Source: Gammaproteobacteria bacterium (GTDB taxonomy: Bacteria > Pseudomonadota > Gammaproteobacteria > Pseudomonadales > Azotimanducaceae_A). From it: a DNA stretch of 13,276 nt. The position numbers were made by a program, and so were the translations under genes. A model generated the notes under the pieces. It saw only the letters and a list, made by a program, of their open reading frames with translations, did no database searches and was not told where the DNA came from. The first letter of the stretch is position 1. Each line of letters starts with the position of its first letter. The stretch is taken from positions 1 to 13,276 of the forward strand of contig JAPOON010000869.1 of the NCBI GenBank assembly GCA_026713405.1. Reading direction: 5' to 3'. This document shows positions 1-7,063 of this stretch, piece by piece.

Positions 1-79
1 CGCCCTGGTCAAGAACGAGCAGGACGTGCACCTCCTCGAGCGCCTCGCCTTCATGAACAGGCGGGATTCAAGAGGGTGA
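1..79 (+). CDS. MoxR-type AAA+ ATPase, C-terminal end only (partial)
   Basis: Only the last 25 codons are present, read in the frame starting at base 2 and ending with TGA at 77-79. The peptide contains LVKNEQDVHLLERLAFMNRR. This resembles the C-terminal tail of the MoxR-like AAA+ ATPases encoded directly before CoxE-like VWA proteins in proteobacteria. Such ATPases act as cytoplasmic chaperones that remodel or metallate a partner, usually together with the VWA protein. The next gene on the same strand is such a VWA protein, which supports the call. No ATPase motif (Walker A or B) lies inside the window, so the identity rests on the tail and the neighbour. Confidence 0.65.
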   Translation, partial: ALVKNEQDVHLLERLAFMNRRDSRG

Positions 80-94
80 TTGCCGCTTGAAAAC

Positions 95-343
95 GCAGTT
101 TTCAACGCGGTGCACCGCACCGCGAGGCAGTCACGCCCGGCAACTTGTTGCCGGGCCGGGTGTCAATCATTGGCAAAACCTGGTGACAGAAAAGGTCGTA
201 ACCGAAGGCGCGCAGTTTTCAACGCGGTGCATCGCACCGCGAGGCAATCACGCCCGGCAACTTGTTGCCGGGCCGGTTGTCGGCAATTGCAGAAACCTCC
301 CAACAGGAAAGTTCGAAACAAACAGCAAGCAGTTTCAACGCGG
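95..343. repeat. 117-base tandem repeat with paired hairpins (two copies plus a stub)
   Basis: Units begin at 95, 212 and 329, exactly 117 bases apart. The first 66 bases of units 1 and 2 differ at only three positions. The remaining 51 bases match at roughly 60% without gaps. The third unit is a 15-base stub that ends just before the next gene. Each full unit holds two inverted repeats. The first has stem CGCGGTG/CACCGCG (106-112 with 118-124 in unit 1). The second has stem GCCCGGCAA/TTGCCGGGC around a CTTG loop (135-143 with 148-156). Both stems are intact in unit 2, whose changes fall in a loop or outside the stems. No T-run follows either hairpin. The role is unknown; REP-like elements or mRNA-processing hairpins are possible. 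Confidence 0.75.
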
Positions 344-353
344 CATTTGAGCC

Positions 354-1526
354 ATGCTAATCAACCTCTTTTTAACCCTCCGCAAATACAAGGTTCCCGT
401 CACCATCCGGGAACTCATGGACCTCATCGCCGCCCTCAAGCACCGCATCGTCTATTCCAACATGGACGATTTCTACCTCCTCACGCGAACCTGCCTGGTC
501 AAGGACGAAAAGAACTACGACAAGTTTGACCGGGCTTTCGGCGCCTATTTCAAGGGGCTCGAAGACCTGCACGGCATGCTCGAATCGCTCATCCCCGACG
601 AGTGGCTGCGCCGGGAATTCGAGAAATCGCTGACACCGGAAGAACTGAAGAAAATCGACTCGCTGGGCGGGCTCGAGAAACTCATCGAAGCCTTCCGGGA
701 AGCCAGGGAAGAGGCCGAAAAGGCAGCGGCCGAACAGGCCCGCCAGGGCGAGGAAGGCGAGGAGGGCGACGATCCGAACCGCCCGGGCAAGAGCGGCCCC
801 GGCGGCCTCGGCAAGGGCAAGAAGAAGAAAGCCCGCAAGGTGTGGGACCAGCGCCAGTACAGGAACCTGGACGATTCGGTGGAACTCGGAACGCGCAACA
901 TCAAGCTGGCACTGCGCCGCCTGAGAAAATTCGCCCGCACCGGCAAGGAAGAAGAACTGGACATGGGCGGCACCATCCGCTCTACGGCGCACAACGGCGG
1001 CCTGCTCGACATCAAGATGCGCCCCGAGCGCAAGAACACCGTGAAGGTGCTGCTGTTCCTGGACATCGGCGGTTCGATGGATGCCCATGTGAAGGTGAGC
1101 GAAGAGCTGTTCTCCGCCACGCGCACCGAGTTCAAGCACATGGAAAGCTACTACTTCCACAACTTCATCTACGAGTCCGTGTGGAAGGACAACCGCCGGC
1201 GCATGACCGAACGCATTCCCACCTGGGAAATCCTCAACAAGTACGCCCACGACTACAAGGTCGTGTTCGTGGGCGATGCCACCATGGCGCCCTACGAGAT
1301 CACCCATGCCGGCGGCAGCGTCGAGCACTGGAACGAAGAGCCCGGGGCGGTGTGGATAAACCGGTTCACGGAGCTTTATGACCGGATTGTCTGGATCAAT
1401 CCCACGCCCCAGGAGACCTGGGAGTATTCGTCGTCGGTGGGGCTGACGCGAAAACTCCTCAACGGATTCATGTATCCCCTGACCGTTCGCGGTCTGGAGG
1501 AGGGGATGAACGCCCTTTCCAAGTAG
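354..1526 (+). CDS. VWA domain protein, CoxE-like
   Basis: This 390-residue cytoplasmic protein has no signal peptide. The N-terminal helical region (about 1-110, beginning LFLTLRKYKVPVT) is typical of CoxE-like proteins encoded next to MoxR ATPases. A charged, low-complexity linker rich in E, G and K spans about 114-162. The C-terminal half is a von Willebrand A domain. Its metal site reads D237-I-G-G-S241-M-D, a DxGxS form in place of the usual DxSxS, and a second acidic residue lies at D308 in FVGDATM. Members of this family work with a MoxR ATPase in metal insertion or complex assembly; the client here is unknown. The ATG at 354 has only a weak ribosome site, but the protein starts where family members normally start. 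The gene follows the hairpin repeats and may be co-transcribed with the upstream ATPase. Confidence 0.85.
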   Translation: MLINLFLTLRKYKVPVTIRELMDLIAALKHRIVYSNMDDFYLLTRTCLVKDEKNYDKFDRAFGAYFKGLEDLHGMLESLIPDEWLRREFEKSLTPEELKKIDSLGGLEKLIEAFREAREEAEKAAAEQARQGEEGEEGDDPNRPGKSGPGGLGKGKKKKARKVWDQRQYRNLDDSVELGTRNIKLALRRLRKFARTGKEEELDMGGTIRSTAHNGGLLDIKMRPERKNTVKVLLFLDIGGSMDAHVKVSEELFSATRTEFKHMESYYFHNFIYESVWKDNRRRMTERIPTWEILNKYAHDYKVVFVGDATMAPYEITHAGGSVEHWNEEPGAVWINRFTELYDRIVWINPTPQETWEYSSSVGLTRKLLNGFMYPLTVRGLEEGMNALSK

Positions 1527-1597
1527 CAGGGGCAGCGGTACCTGTTCATCTGGATGGTGGATACAATGCCCGGCATCGAACGGGGAGCGGATCTGGC

Positions 1598-2353
1598 TTG
1601 AAACGCTTGGCGATCATCCTGGCGGCGGCCGCAATGGGCGGGTGTGCCGTATTGGAAGACCAGCAGCAGACGCTGCGGGACTTGCACGGTGACGTGCGTG
1701 ATCTCGCCGCGGACCTGGATGAGGTCGACAGTTCCATGAACGGGGTTTCCGACCGGGTGCGGCAATTCGAACGGTCGGTCGAAACCCGGCTCGACAGCAT
1801 CGAGCAGCAACTGGCCAGGCCCATCGAACTGCCGCCGCCAATCTGCGAATTTCCAGACCTGCCGCCGGCGGAACCGGCAGGCGCCACCTGCGAAGCGCCC
1901 GAGGAAGTGGTGACGGAAACAAGCACCGAAAAAATGGTGGTGGGGTCGCTGGAGCGAATCCGCATTACCCCCCCGGGAATCACCATCAACGCGCGCATCG
2001 ATACCGGGGCCGACTCCAATTCGCTGAGCGCCACCAACATGGTGTTCCTCGAGCGCGACGGCGAAGACTGGGTACGGTTCGATCTTCAGACGGGGGACGA
2101 GACCTACACCCTGGAGCGGCGGGTGAGCCGTTTTGTGCGGGTATTCCAGCAGTCGGACGCCGTCGGCGCCCGCCGCCCGGTCGTTCAGTTGCGCGTGCAG
2201 TTGGGGCAGATCCTGGGCAATTTCGAATTCAATCTGTCGAACCGCACCCACCTCAAGCATGCGGTCATTCTCGGACGCAGCCTGCTCATGGACCTGATCG
2301 TGGTGGACGTGGCCCAGGAGTTCGTACAACCATTGCCCGACATGGAAGGGTGA
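1598..2353 (+). CDS. RimK-associated retropepsin-like protease (PF05618 type), lipoprotein
   Basis: The 251-residue protein starts at a TTG, with GGGAG about 10 bases upstream; no in-frame ATG gives a sensible signal sequence. Residues 1-16 look like a lipoprotein signal (positive KR, hydrophobic stretch, MGGC lipobox, C16). This predicts a lipid-anchored protein facing the periplasm. Residues about 20-75 have the heptad pattern of a coiled coil, followed by a proline-rich stretch to about 100. The C-terminal domain (about 114-245) carries D135-T-G-A and ILGR (224-227). These mark the retropepsin-like family often labelled ATP-dependent zinc protease. The DTG triad suggests an aspartic protease active as a dimer. 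The next gene begins 9 bases after the stop, so this is the first gene of a three-gene operon. Substrate unknown. Confidence 0.8.
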   Translation: MKRLAIILAAAAMGGCAVLEDQQQTLRDLHGDVRDLAADLDEVDSSMNGVSDRVRQFERSVETRLDSIEQQLARPIELPPPICEFPDLPPAEPAGATCEAPEEVVTETSTEKMVVGSLERIRITPPGITINARIDTGADSNSLSATNMVFLERDGEDWVRFDLQTGDETYTLERRVSRFVRVFQQSDAVGARRPVVQLRVQLGQILGNFEFNLSNRTHLKHAVILGRSLLMDLIVVDVAQEFVQPLPDMEG

Positions 2354-2362
2354 CGGTACCCC

Positions 2363-3868
2363 ATGGAACGCTGGTCCTACGTGCTGGCCGCGGCACTGCT
2401 CACCGCCGCGGGCATCGGCGTCGCGGTTTATCGCCATGCGGACACCGGCGTTCCCCTGTTGCCGGACGAAGATCGCACCGTCTGGCAGATCGAGGCCCGC
2501 ATCGAGTTTCTCGCCACAGGGGAACCCGCCGAGGTGCTGCTGACCCTGCCGCCGGAACAGGACGGCTTTCTCGTGCTGTACCAGTCCGAGTCGGGCGCCT
2601 CCCCGGGGTTCGGCCTCACGATTGACCGGGCCGGGCCCCAGCGCAGGGCGCACTGGACCAAGCGATCTGCCATCGGGCAACAGACCCTCTTCTACCAGAT
2701 GGACCTGGTCGAGGATCCGCAGCACCGGATAACGCCAGAGCCGCCGGGCAGCCTGCGCGAAGCACACTTCGACGGGCCCTACGCCACCGCCGCTTCCGAG
2801 GTGCTCAATGACCTGCTGCCCAAGTCCACCAGCGCCAAGTCACTCGCAGACCAGTTGGTGCAGGCGGCGAATACCCGGCCGTTGAGCCAGAACCTGAGCC
2901 TGCTGCGGCAGGGTCATGCCGCGGCGCCGCTCATCAGTGCCCTGCTGAACCGCGCCGGCATCGCTGCCAGAACGGTGAAGGCGTTGCGCCTCGAGGACGG
3001 CCGCCGCCATCAGCGGTTGCGAAACTACGTGCAGGTCTGGCATGAAAATGCGTGGCTGCTCTATGACCCGCGGCGCGGGCGGGTCGACGAAACGGGCGAA
3101 CTGCTGCTGTGGCAGACCGGTACGCCGTCGGTGTTCGACGTCGTTGGGGGAACCCGCAGCCAGGTCACCTTCTCGATGACCAGCCAGGTGCGGACTGCCC
3201 TGGGCCTTTCCAGGCTGCGAGACAGCCCCTTCGACGTGTCCCTGCACAACCTGCCCATCGCGGAACAGGGCATGTTCAAGCTCATCATGACCCTGCCGGT
3301 AGGCGCACTGGTGGTGGTCATCATGCGGCTGCTCGTGGGCATGCGGACATCGGGCACTTTCATGCCGGTACTCATCGCGCTCGCGTTGCTGCAGACGGAG
3401 TTGCTGGCCGGCCTGGTCGGCCTGGTGCTGGTGGTGGGCGCCGCCCTGCTGCTGAGGTCCTACCTTTCGGCCCTGAACCTGCTGCTGGTTGCCCGCATCG
3501 CCACGCTTGTGGTGGTGGTGATCGCGCTGGTCATGATGCTGGCGGTGGTGAGCTATCGCCTCGGCCTGATCAGCGGGCTTGCGATTACCTTCTTCCCCAT
3601 GGTGATACTGGCCTGGACGGTAGAGCGGATGTCGATTCTCTGGGAAGAGGAGGGTGCGGGCGAAGCCATGATCCAGGGCGCCGGCAGCCTGCTGGTGGCG
3701 GTGTGCGCCTACCTCGTGATGAGCCTGCCGCTGGTCCGTCACCTTGCTTTCAACTTTCCTGAACTGCACCTGTGCGTGCTGGCCGCGATACTGATGCTCG
3801 GCCGCTACACCGGGTACCGCCTGTTTGAACTGCATCGTTTCCTGCCGCTGGCGAGACGCGGTTCATGA
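2363..3868 (+). CDS. Inactive transglutaminase domain fused to seven membrane helices
   Basis: This 501-residue inner-membrane protein has an N-terminal anchor helix (about 4-23), a periplasmic region (about 25-300), then seven hydrophobic segments between about 306 and 490. Residues about 160-250 follow the transglutaminase-like layout: GIAAR at 199-203, then NYVQVW, then D235 in YDP. The catalytic residues are lost: there is no cysteine before C448, GHAAAP (184-189) stands near where the nucleophile is expected, and N221 sits where the His should be. This matches the family of inactive transglutaminases with 7TM domains, presumed to bind rather than process peptides. The stop overlaps the next ATG by four bases (ATGA), implying translational coupling to the ATP-grasp ligase. 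Confidence 0.85.
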   Translation: MERWSYVLAAALLTAAGIGVAVYRHADTGVPLLPDEDRTVWQIEARIEFLATGEPAEVLLTLPPEQDGFLVLYQSESGASPGFGLTIDRAGPQRRAHWTKRSAIGQQTLFYQMDLVEDPQHRITPEPPGSLREAHFDGPYATAASEVLNDLLPKSTSAKSLADQLVQAANTRPLSQNLSLLRQGHAAAPLISALLNRAGIAARTVKALRLEDGRRHQRLRNYVQVWHENAWLLYDPRRGRVDETGELLLWQTGTPSVFDVVGGTRSQVTFSMTSQVRTALGLSRLRDSPFDVSLHNLPIAEQGMFKLIMTLPVGALVVVIMRLLVGMRTSGTFMPVLIALALLQTELLAGLVGLVLVVGAALLLRSYLSALNLLLVARIATLVVVVIALVMMLAVVSYRLGLISGLAITFFPMVILAWTVERMSILWEEEGAGEAMIQGAGSLLVAVCAYLVMSLPLVRHLAFNFPELHLCVLAAILMLGRYTGYRLFELHRFLPLARRGS

Positions 3869-4821
3869 ACTGGCTCGTCGCACCGTCGGAACTGCGCGAA
3901 CGGGGCGTGGTGGGCATGAACCGGCGCAATCTCGAGTTCGTGGCCCGCCACAACCAGCGCAGCGCCTATCCGCTGGTCGACAACAAGCTGCTGACCAAGC
4001 GGCTCGCCGCAAAGGCCGGCATTCCCATGCCAGACCTGATACTCGATCTTTCCCACCAGTTCGAGGTCGAGGCGGTGCCACGGCGACTGAACGAACTCGA
4101 CGAGTTCGTCATCAAGCCCGCCCAGGGCAGCGGTGGCCGGGGCATCCTGGTAATCACCGGCCGGGACCGGGAGCGCTTCGTCAAGAGCAACGGCGACCGG
4201 GTGAACATTCAGCAGATCAAGCGGCTGCTCACCAACATCATCAGCGGCCTTTACTCGCTGGGTGGCCGCACCGATTCGGCCATCGTCGAGTCGCTGGCGA
4301 AAACACACGAGATGTTCGCCACCATGAGCGTCGACGGCGTTCCGGACATTCGGGTCATCGTCTTTCAGGGTTACCCCGTGATGGCGATGCTGCGTCTGGG
4401 TACCCACGCTTCCGACGGCAAGGCAAACCTGCACCAGGGCGCCATCGGCGTCGGTCTCGATATCCGCACCGGCACGAGCGTGGGCGCGGTTCAGCATGAC
4501 CGGGCCATCACCCGTCACCCGGACAACGGCGCGCGCCTGGACGATATCCGCATTCCCGACTGGGCAGACCTGTTGCGCCTGGCAAGCCGCTGTTTCGACG
4601 TAACCAACCTGGGCTATCTGGGTTGCGACATCGTCATCGATGCGCATGCCGGGCCCCTGCTGCTGGAGATGAACGCCCGTCCGGGTCTGGCCATCCAGAT
4701 CGCCAACGGCAGCGGGCTGGACAGCCGCCTGCAGGCGGTTCTCGACCGGGAAGCCTTTGCGCCGACCGTGAACGAGCGGGTTGCCTTCGCCCTTGACGGG
4801 CTCGGCGGCACGCTCGTCTGA
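3865..4821 (+). CDS. RimK-like ATP-grasp ligase (alpha-L-glutamate ligase-like)
   Basis: The 318-residue protein shows ATP-grasp features in order: FVIKPAQGSGGRG (82-93) with K84 and the glycine-rich loop; DIR at 161-163; NLHQGAIG at 188-195; D255; and the Mg-binding end LLEMNARPG (266-274) with E268 and N270. Such enzymes form amide bonds by way of an acyl-phosphate, using ATP. This member belongs to the group found with a retropepsin-like protein and an inactive transglutaminase-7TM protein. It has no signal peptide and should act in the cytoplasm. The start overlaps the previous stop by four bases. The acceptor and the added amino acid cannot be told from sequence. It is the last gene of its operon; a 173-base gap follows before the next start codon. 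Confidence 0.85.
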   Translation: MNWLVAPSELRERGVVGMNRRNLEFVARHNQRSAYPLVDNKLLTKRLAAKAGIPMPDLILDLSHQFEVEAVPRRLNELDEFVIKPAQGSGGRGILVITGRDRERFVKSNGDRVNIQQIKRLLTNIISGLYSLGGRTDSAIVESLAKTHEMFATMSVDGVPDIRVIVFQGYPVMAMLRLGTHASDGKANLHQGAIGVGLDIRTGTSVGAVQHDRAITRHPDNGARLDDIRIPDWADLLRLASRCFDVTNLGYLGCDIVIDAHAGPLLLEMNARPGLAIQIANGSGLDSRLQAVLDREAFAPTVNERVAFALDGLGGTLV

Positions 4822-4922
4822 ACCGGTGGAATGCCGAAGAGGCCGCGCCAGGAGCCTGCGCTAGCGTACCCCCTTGAGTTGGGTATACTTCGGCGGGTAG
4901 GTGCTGGACAGTCCTATTTCAC

Positions 4923-4950
4923 GGAACGCCGAAGAACCCGGCGTGTCCAA
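4923..4950 (+). promoter_or_regulatory. Possible ECF-sigma promoter of the bufferin-like operon
   Basis: GGAAC at 4923-4927 and GTCCAA at 4945-4950 are separated by 17 bases, the layout of RpoE-like ECF promoters. Transcription would begin near 4957, giving a leader of about 38 bases to the ATG at 4995. An alternative is a sigma-70 -10 box TATACT at 4884-4889, which lacks a good -35. An 8-base inverted repeat, CTTCGGCG (4888-4895) with CGCCGAAG (4927-4934), overlaps both candidates. This is inference from a short pattern. Confidence 0.4.
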
Positions 4951-4994
4951 CTTAGATGAAGGCCCCTCAAGGCCCCAACCGGAGATTCAGAAAA

Positions 4995-5327
4995 ATGCTC
5001 GAACGAAAGACCAAGCCGATCGCGGTTGCCGTCGGAGCCGTCTTTGCGGCGGCGCTGGCCACGGCGTCCCTGGCCGACTCCGACAGCGCGCTGTTTGCAG
5101 CCGAGGAACTCGACCGCGGCTATGACCGTCTTGTAGACGCTCATGGCGAGGACGGCAGCTGCGGCGAAGAAGAAGGCAGCTGCGGCGAAGGCAAAGACAA
5201 GGCCGAAGGTAGCTGTGGCGAAGAAGGTAGCTGCGGCGAAGAAGGCAGCTGCGGTGAAAAAGATGAAGCCGAAGGCAGTTGCGGCGAAGGCAAGTGCGGC
5301 GAAGGCGACGAGTCCGACGACGCCTGA
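4995..5327 (+). CDS. Secreted cysteine-motif peptide precursor, bufferin/HvfA-like
   Basis: The predicted protein has 110 residues. Residues 1-27 form a Sec signal peptide (ERKTK, hydrophobic core, cleavage likely after ASLA). A short conserved-looking segment, LFAAEELDRGYDRL (33-46), recalls the F..L..GY stretch of HvfA-like proteins. The acidic C-terminal part holds seven cysteines (C56, 63, 74, 80, 86, 96, 101), each in [DE]G[SK]CG; the last is EGKCG, the motif known from bufferins and HvfA. In those RiPPs the MNIO enzyme oxidatively modifies these cysteines and the product binds copper in the periplasm. I chose the ATG at 4995 because GGAG lies 10 bases upstream and the signal peptide starts cleanly there. 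An in-frame ATG at 4956 would add 13 residues and lies at the predicted transcript start. The DUF692 and DUF2063 genes follow. Confidence 0.8.
   Translation: MLERKTKPIAVAVGAVFAAALATASLADSDSALFAAEELDRGYDRLVDAHGEDGSCGEEEGSCGEGKDKAEGSCGEEGSCGEEGSCGEKDEAEGSCGEGKCGEGDESDDA
5151..5300 (+). repeat. Seven-fold [DE]G[SK]CG motif repeat inside the precursor gene
   Basis: The DNA repeats variants of GGCAGCTGCGGCGAA, coding for GSCGE. Units are spaced 5, 6, 7, 10 or 11 codons apart, with E, K, D, A and G filling the gaps. Six units read GSCG and the last reads GKCG. Synonymous changes between copies (GGTAGC, GGCAGT, TGTGGC) show that the copies are not all freshly duplicated and suggest selection on the peptide. 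Confidence 0.85.
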
Positions 5328-5436
5328 CACCCGAGAGCAACCGGGGCGATGCCGCACCCCGACGAGATAACGGCGAACGGGTGCGCGCTCGACTGGTTTG
5401 ACAACCTGATCCTGGAATAGGGGGTAGCCCGGCGCC

Positions 5437-6282
5437 ATGTCGTTTCCCGTTCAAGGGGCGGGGTTGGGGCTGCGGCGAACGCTGTTGCCCGACCTCCTTG
5501 CCATGGACGGGGACGCTGTCGACTTCCTCGAACTCGCGCCGGAGAACTGGATCGGAATCGGCGGCCGGCTCGGCCGCCAGTTCCGCCGGCTTGCCGACAG
5601 GTTCCCCCTGGTCTGCCACGGGCTGTCGCTGTCGCTCGGCAGTCCGGCAGCGCTTGATACGGCCTTTCTCAGGCAGGTAAAGGCCTTTCTCGATCATTTC
5701 GAGGTGCTCGCCTACAACGAGCACCTGAGCTATTGCAGCGACGAGCAGGGTCACCTTTACGACCTCATGCCCATTCCGTTTACGGGCGAGGCGGTGGAAT
5801 ACGTCGCCGGCCGCATTCGCCAGGTGCAGGACCTGCTCGAACGCCGCATCGGCATCGAGAACATCTCCTACTACGCGGCACCCGGCCGTGAACTCTCCGA
5901 ACTGGAGTTCGTCAACGGCGTACTCGCTGAAGCCGACTGCGACCTGCTGCTGGATGTCAACAACATCCATGTGAACAGCATCAACTTCGGATACGACCCG
6001 AACGAGTACCTTGCAGGCATCGATGCGGCGCGCGCCCAGTACATTCACATTGCCGGACACTACGAACGGGCGCCGGACCTGTGCATCGACACCCACGGTG
6101 CGGCGGTCATCGAACCGGTCTGGGAGCTGCTCGGCGCGGCATTCGACCGTTACGGGACGATGCCGGTGCTGCTCGAACGGGATTTCAACTTCCCTCCGTT
6201 CAACGAACTGCTCGGTGAGGTCGATCGGATACGATCCCTGCAGACGGCAGTTGCGAAGCGAGTCGCCGATGCCGCAACCTGA
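5437..6282 (+). CDS. bufB: DUF692 multinuclear iron oxidase (MNIO), BufB/HvfB-like
   Basis: The 281-residue protein is a full-length DUF692 TIM-barrel enzyme. The family signature motifs appear in order: LAPENW (33-38), HGLSLSLGS (61-69), NEHLSYC (94-100), ENISYY (141-146), [10 protein letters not shown] (171-180), YIHIAGH (202-208), DTHG (218-221) and LLERDFNFP (245-253). The His, Asp, Asn and Glu residues in these motifs are the usual iron ligands. MNIO enzymes modify cysteines of a partner peptide by oxygen-dependent rearrangement to thiooxazole or oxazolone/thioamide products. The likely substrate is the seven-cysteine protein encoded 109 bases upstream. An AGGGGG stretch lies 12 bases before the ATG at 5437. 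The enzyme has no signal peptide, so modification should precede export. Its end overlaps the next gene by 14 bases. Confidence 0.9.
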   Translation: MSFPVQGAGLGLRRTLLPDLLAMDGDAVDFLELAPENWIGIGGRLGRQFRRLADRFPLVCHGLSLSLGSPAALDTAFLRQVKAFLDHFEVLAYNEHLSYCSDEQGHLYDLMPIPFTGEAVEYVAGRIRQVQDLLERRIGIENISYYAAPGRELSELEFVNGVLAEADCDLLLDVNNIHVNSINFGYDPNEYLAGIDAARAQYIHIAGHYERAPDLCIDTHGAAVIEPVWELLGAAFDRYGTMPVLLERDFNFPPFNELLGEVDRIRSLQTAVAKRVADAAT

Positions 6283-7030
6283 TTCGCCGGGCTTCCTCGA
6301 GGTGCAGCGGCAGTTCGCGGCCCACATCCGCAATCCGGAACTGAACCCGCCGCCCGGGGATGTCGAGCCCCGCCGCATGCAGGTGTATGTGGGCCTGTTT
6401 CACCGCAACATTGCGTCCTTTCTCTCGAACGGGTTTCCGACCGCAAAGTCGGTGCTCGCATCCGAGCGCTGGGAAAAACTGGTTCAGGGCTTCATCCACC
6501 GGCACGCCAGCGAAACGCCGTACTTCATGGACATCAGCCAGGAATTCATGACGTTCCTCGACGCCGACCCGTCGCTGGATGTGCCCGGCTGGCTTCTGGA
6601 ACTCTGCCACTTTGAGTGGGTACGAAGGTCGCTCAGCAGTGCCGCGCAAGAGCTCCCGGAGGCGGGCATCGACCCGCAAGGCGACCTGCTCGAGGGGCGG
6701 GTGGTGGTTTCTCCCCTGGCAAGGCCGCTCTGCTACCGTTACCGCGTGCACGAAATCGAAGCGGAACAAATGCCGGATTCTGAACCGGGAGCCCCCGCCT
6801 GGCTGATTGCCTGCCGTCGGCGCGACGACAGCGTCCATTTCGTGCAGTCGAATGCGCTGACCCATCGACTCGTCGAGGTCCTGGAACCGGGGATTTCCGG
6901 AAACGAGGCCCTGGCGGCACTGGCGTCCGAATTTCCGGGAATCGACGGGGAGCGGCTGCGGCGGGAAGGCAGCGAGACGCTGGCGCGCCTGCGCGACGCC
7001 GAGGTACTGCTGGGAGTTCGCGCTCATTGA
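6269..7030 (+). CDS. bufC: DUF2063 partner protein of the MNIO enzyme, BufC/HvfC-like
   Basis: The 253-residue protein carries the DUF2063 pattern: [15 protein letters not shown] near residues 9-23, [28 protein letters not shown], then [14 protein letters not shown] and [11 protein letters not shown]. In bufferin and HvfABC systems this protein forms a complex with the DUF692 enzyme and is needed for substrate recognition. The start at 6269 gives the normal family length; the open frame extends further upstream, but only as out-of-frame sequence inside bufB. The 14-base overlap with bufB implies translational coupling. The C-terminal part (about 150-253) is more variable. No DoxX-like gene follows, unlike in some bufferin operons. 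Pfam describes DUF2063 as a putative DNA-binding domain, but the context favours the RiPP partner role. Confidence 0.85.
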   Translation: MPQPDSPGFLEVQRQFAAHIRNPELNPPPGDVEPRRMQVYVGLFHRNIASFLSNGFPTAKSVLASERWEKLVQGFIHRHASETPYFMDISQEFMTFLDADPSLDVPGWLLELCHFEWVRRSLSSAAQELPEAGIDPQGDLLEGRVVVSPLARPLCYRYRVHEIEAEQMPDSEPGAPAWLIACRRRDDSVHFVQSNALTHRLVEVLEPGISGNEALAALASEFPGIDGERLRREGSETLARLRDAEVLLGVRAH

Positions 7031-7046
7031 CCGCCTTTCGCCGGCC

Positions 7047-7063
7047 CTGAGCCCCGGGCTCAG
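7047..7063. terminator. Hairpin between convergent genes
   Basis: CTGAGCCC and GGGCTCAG form an 8-base inverted repeat around a single base; in practice it is a 6-base stem with a 5-base loop. It lies between the ends of bufC (+) and the TerB-like gene (-) and covers the latter's stop codon. No T-run follows on either strand, so efficient intrinsic termination is uncertain. Confidence 0.35.

Noticed and set aside
80..529. Open frames of 149 and 87 codons across the hairpin repeats, giving a 39-residue peptide repeat
   Set aside because: The unit is 117 bases, a multiple of three, so any stop-free frame repeats automatically. The peptides are Arg/Cys/Pro-rich with no family resemblance, one of them runs into the VWA gene in another frame, and the pattern is better explained by hairpins.
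1539..1567. TACAAT before the retropepsin-like gene as a sigma-70 -10 box
   Set aside because: No acceptable -35 lies at 16-18 bases upstream; the operon could equally be read from further upstream.
6011..6268. Upstream extension of the DUF2063 gene inside bufB (86 extra codons)
   Set aside because: The extension is out-of-frame bufB sequence. The ATG at 6269 gives the normal family length and N-terminus.
4914..6378. Long - strand open frames opposite the precursor and bufB (174 and 463 codons)
   Set aside because: They are shadows of GC-rich coding sequence. The Ala/Phe- or Leu/Arg-rich products mirror the GSCG repeat, and the + strand proteins match known families.
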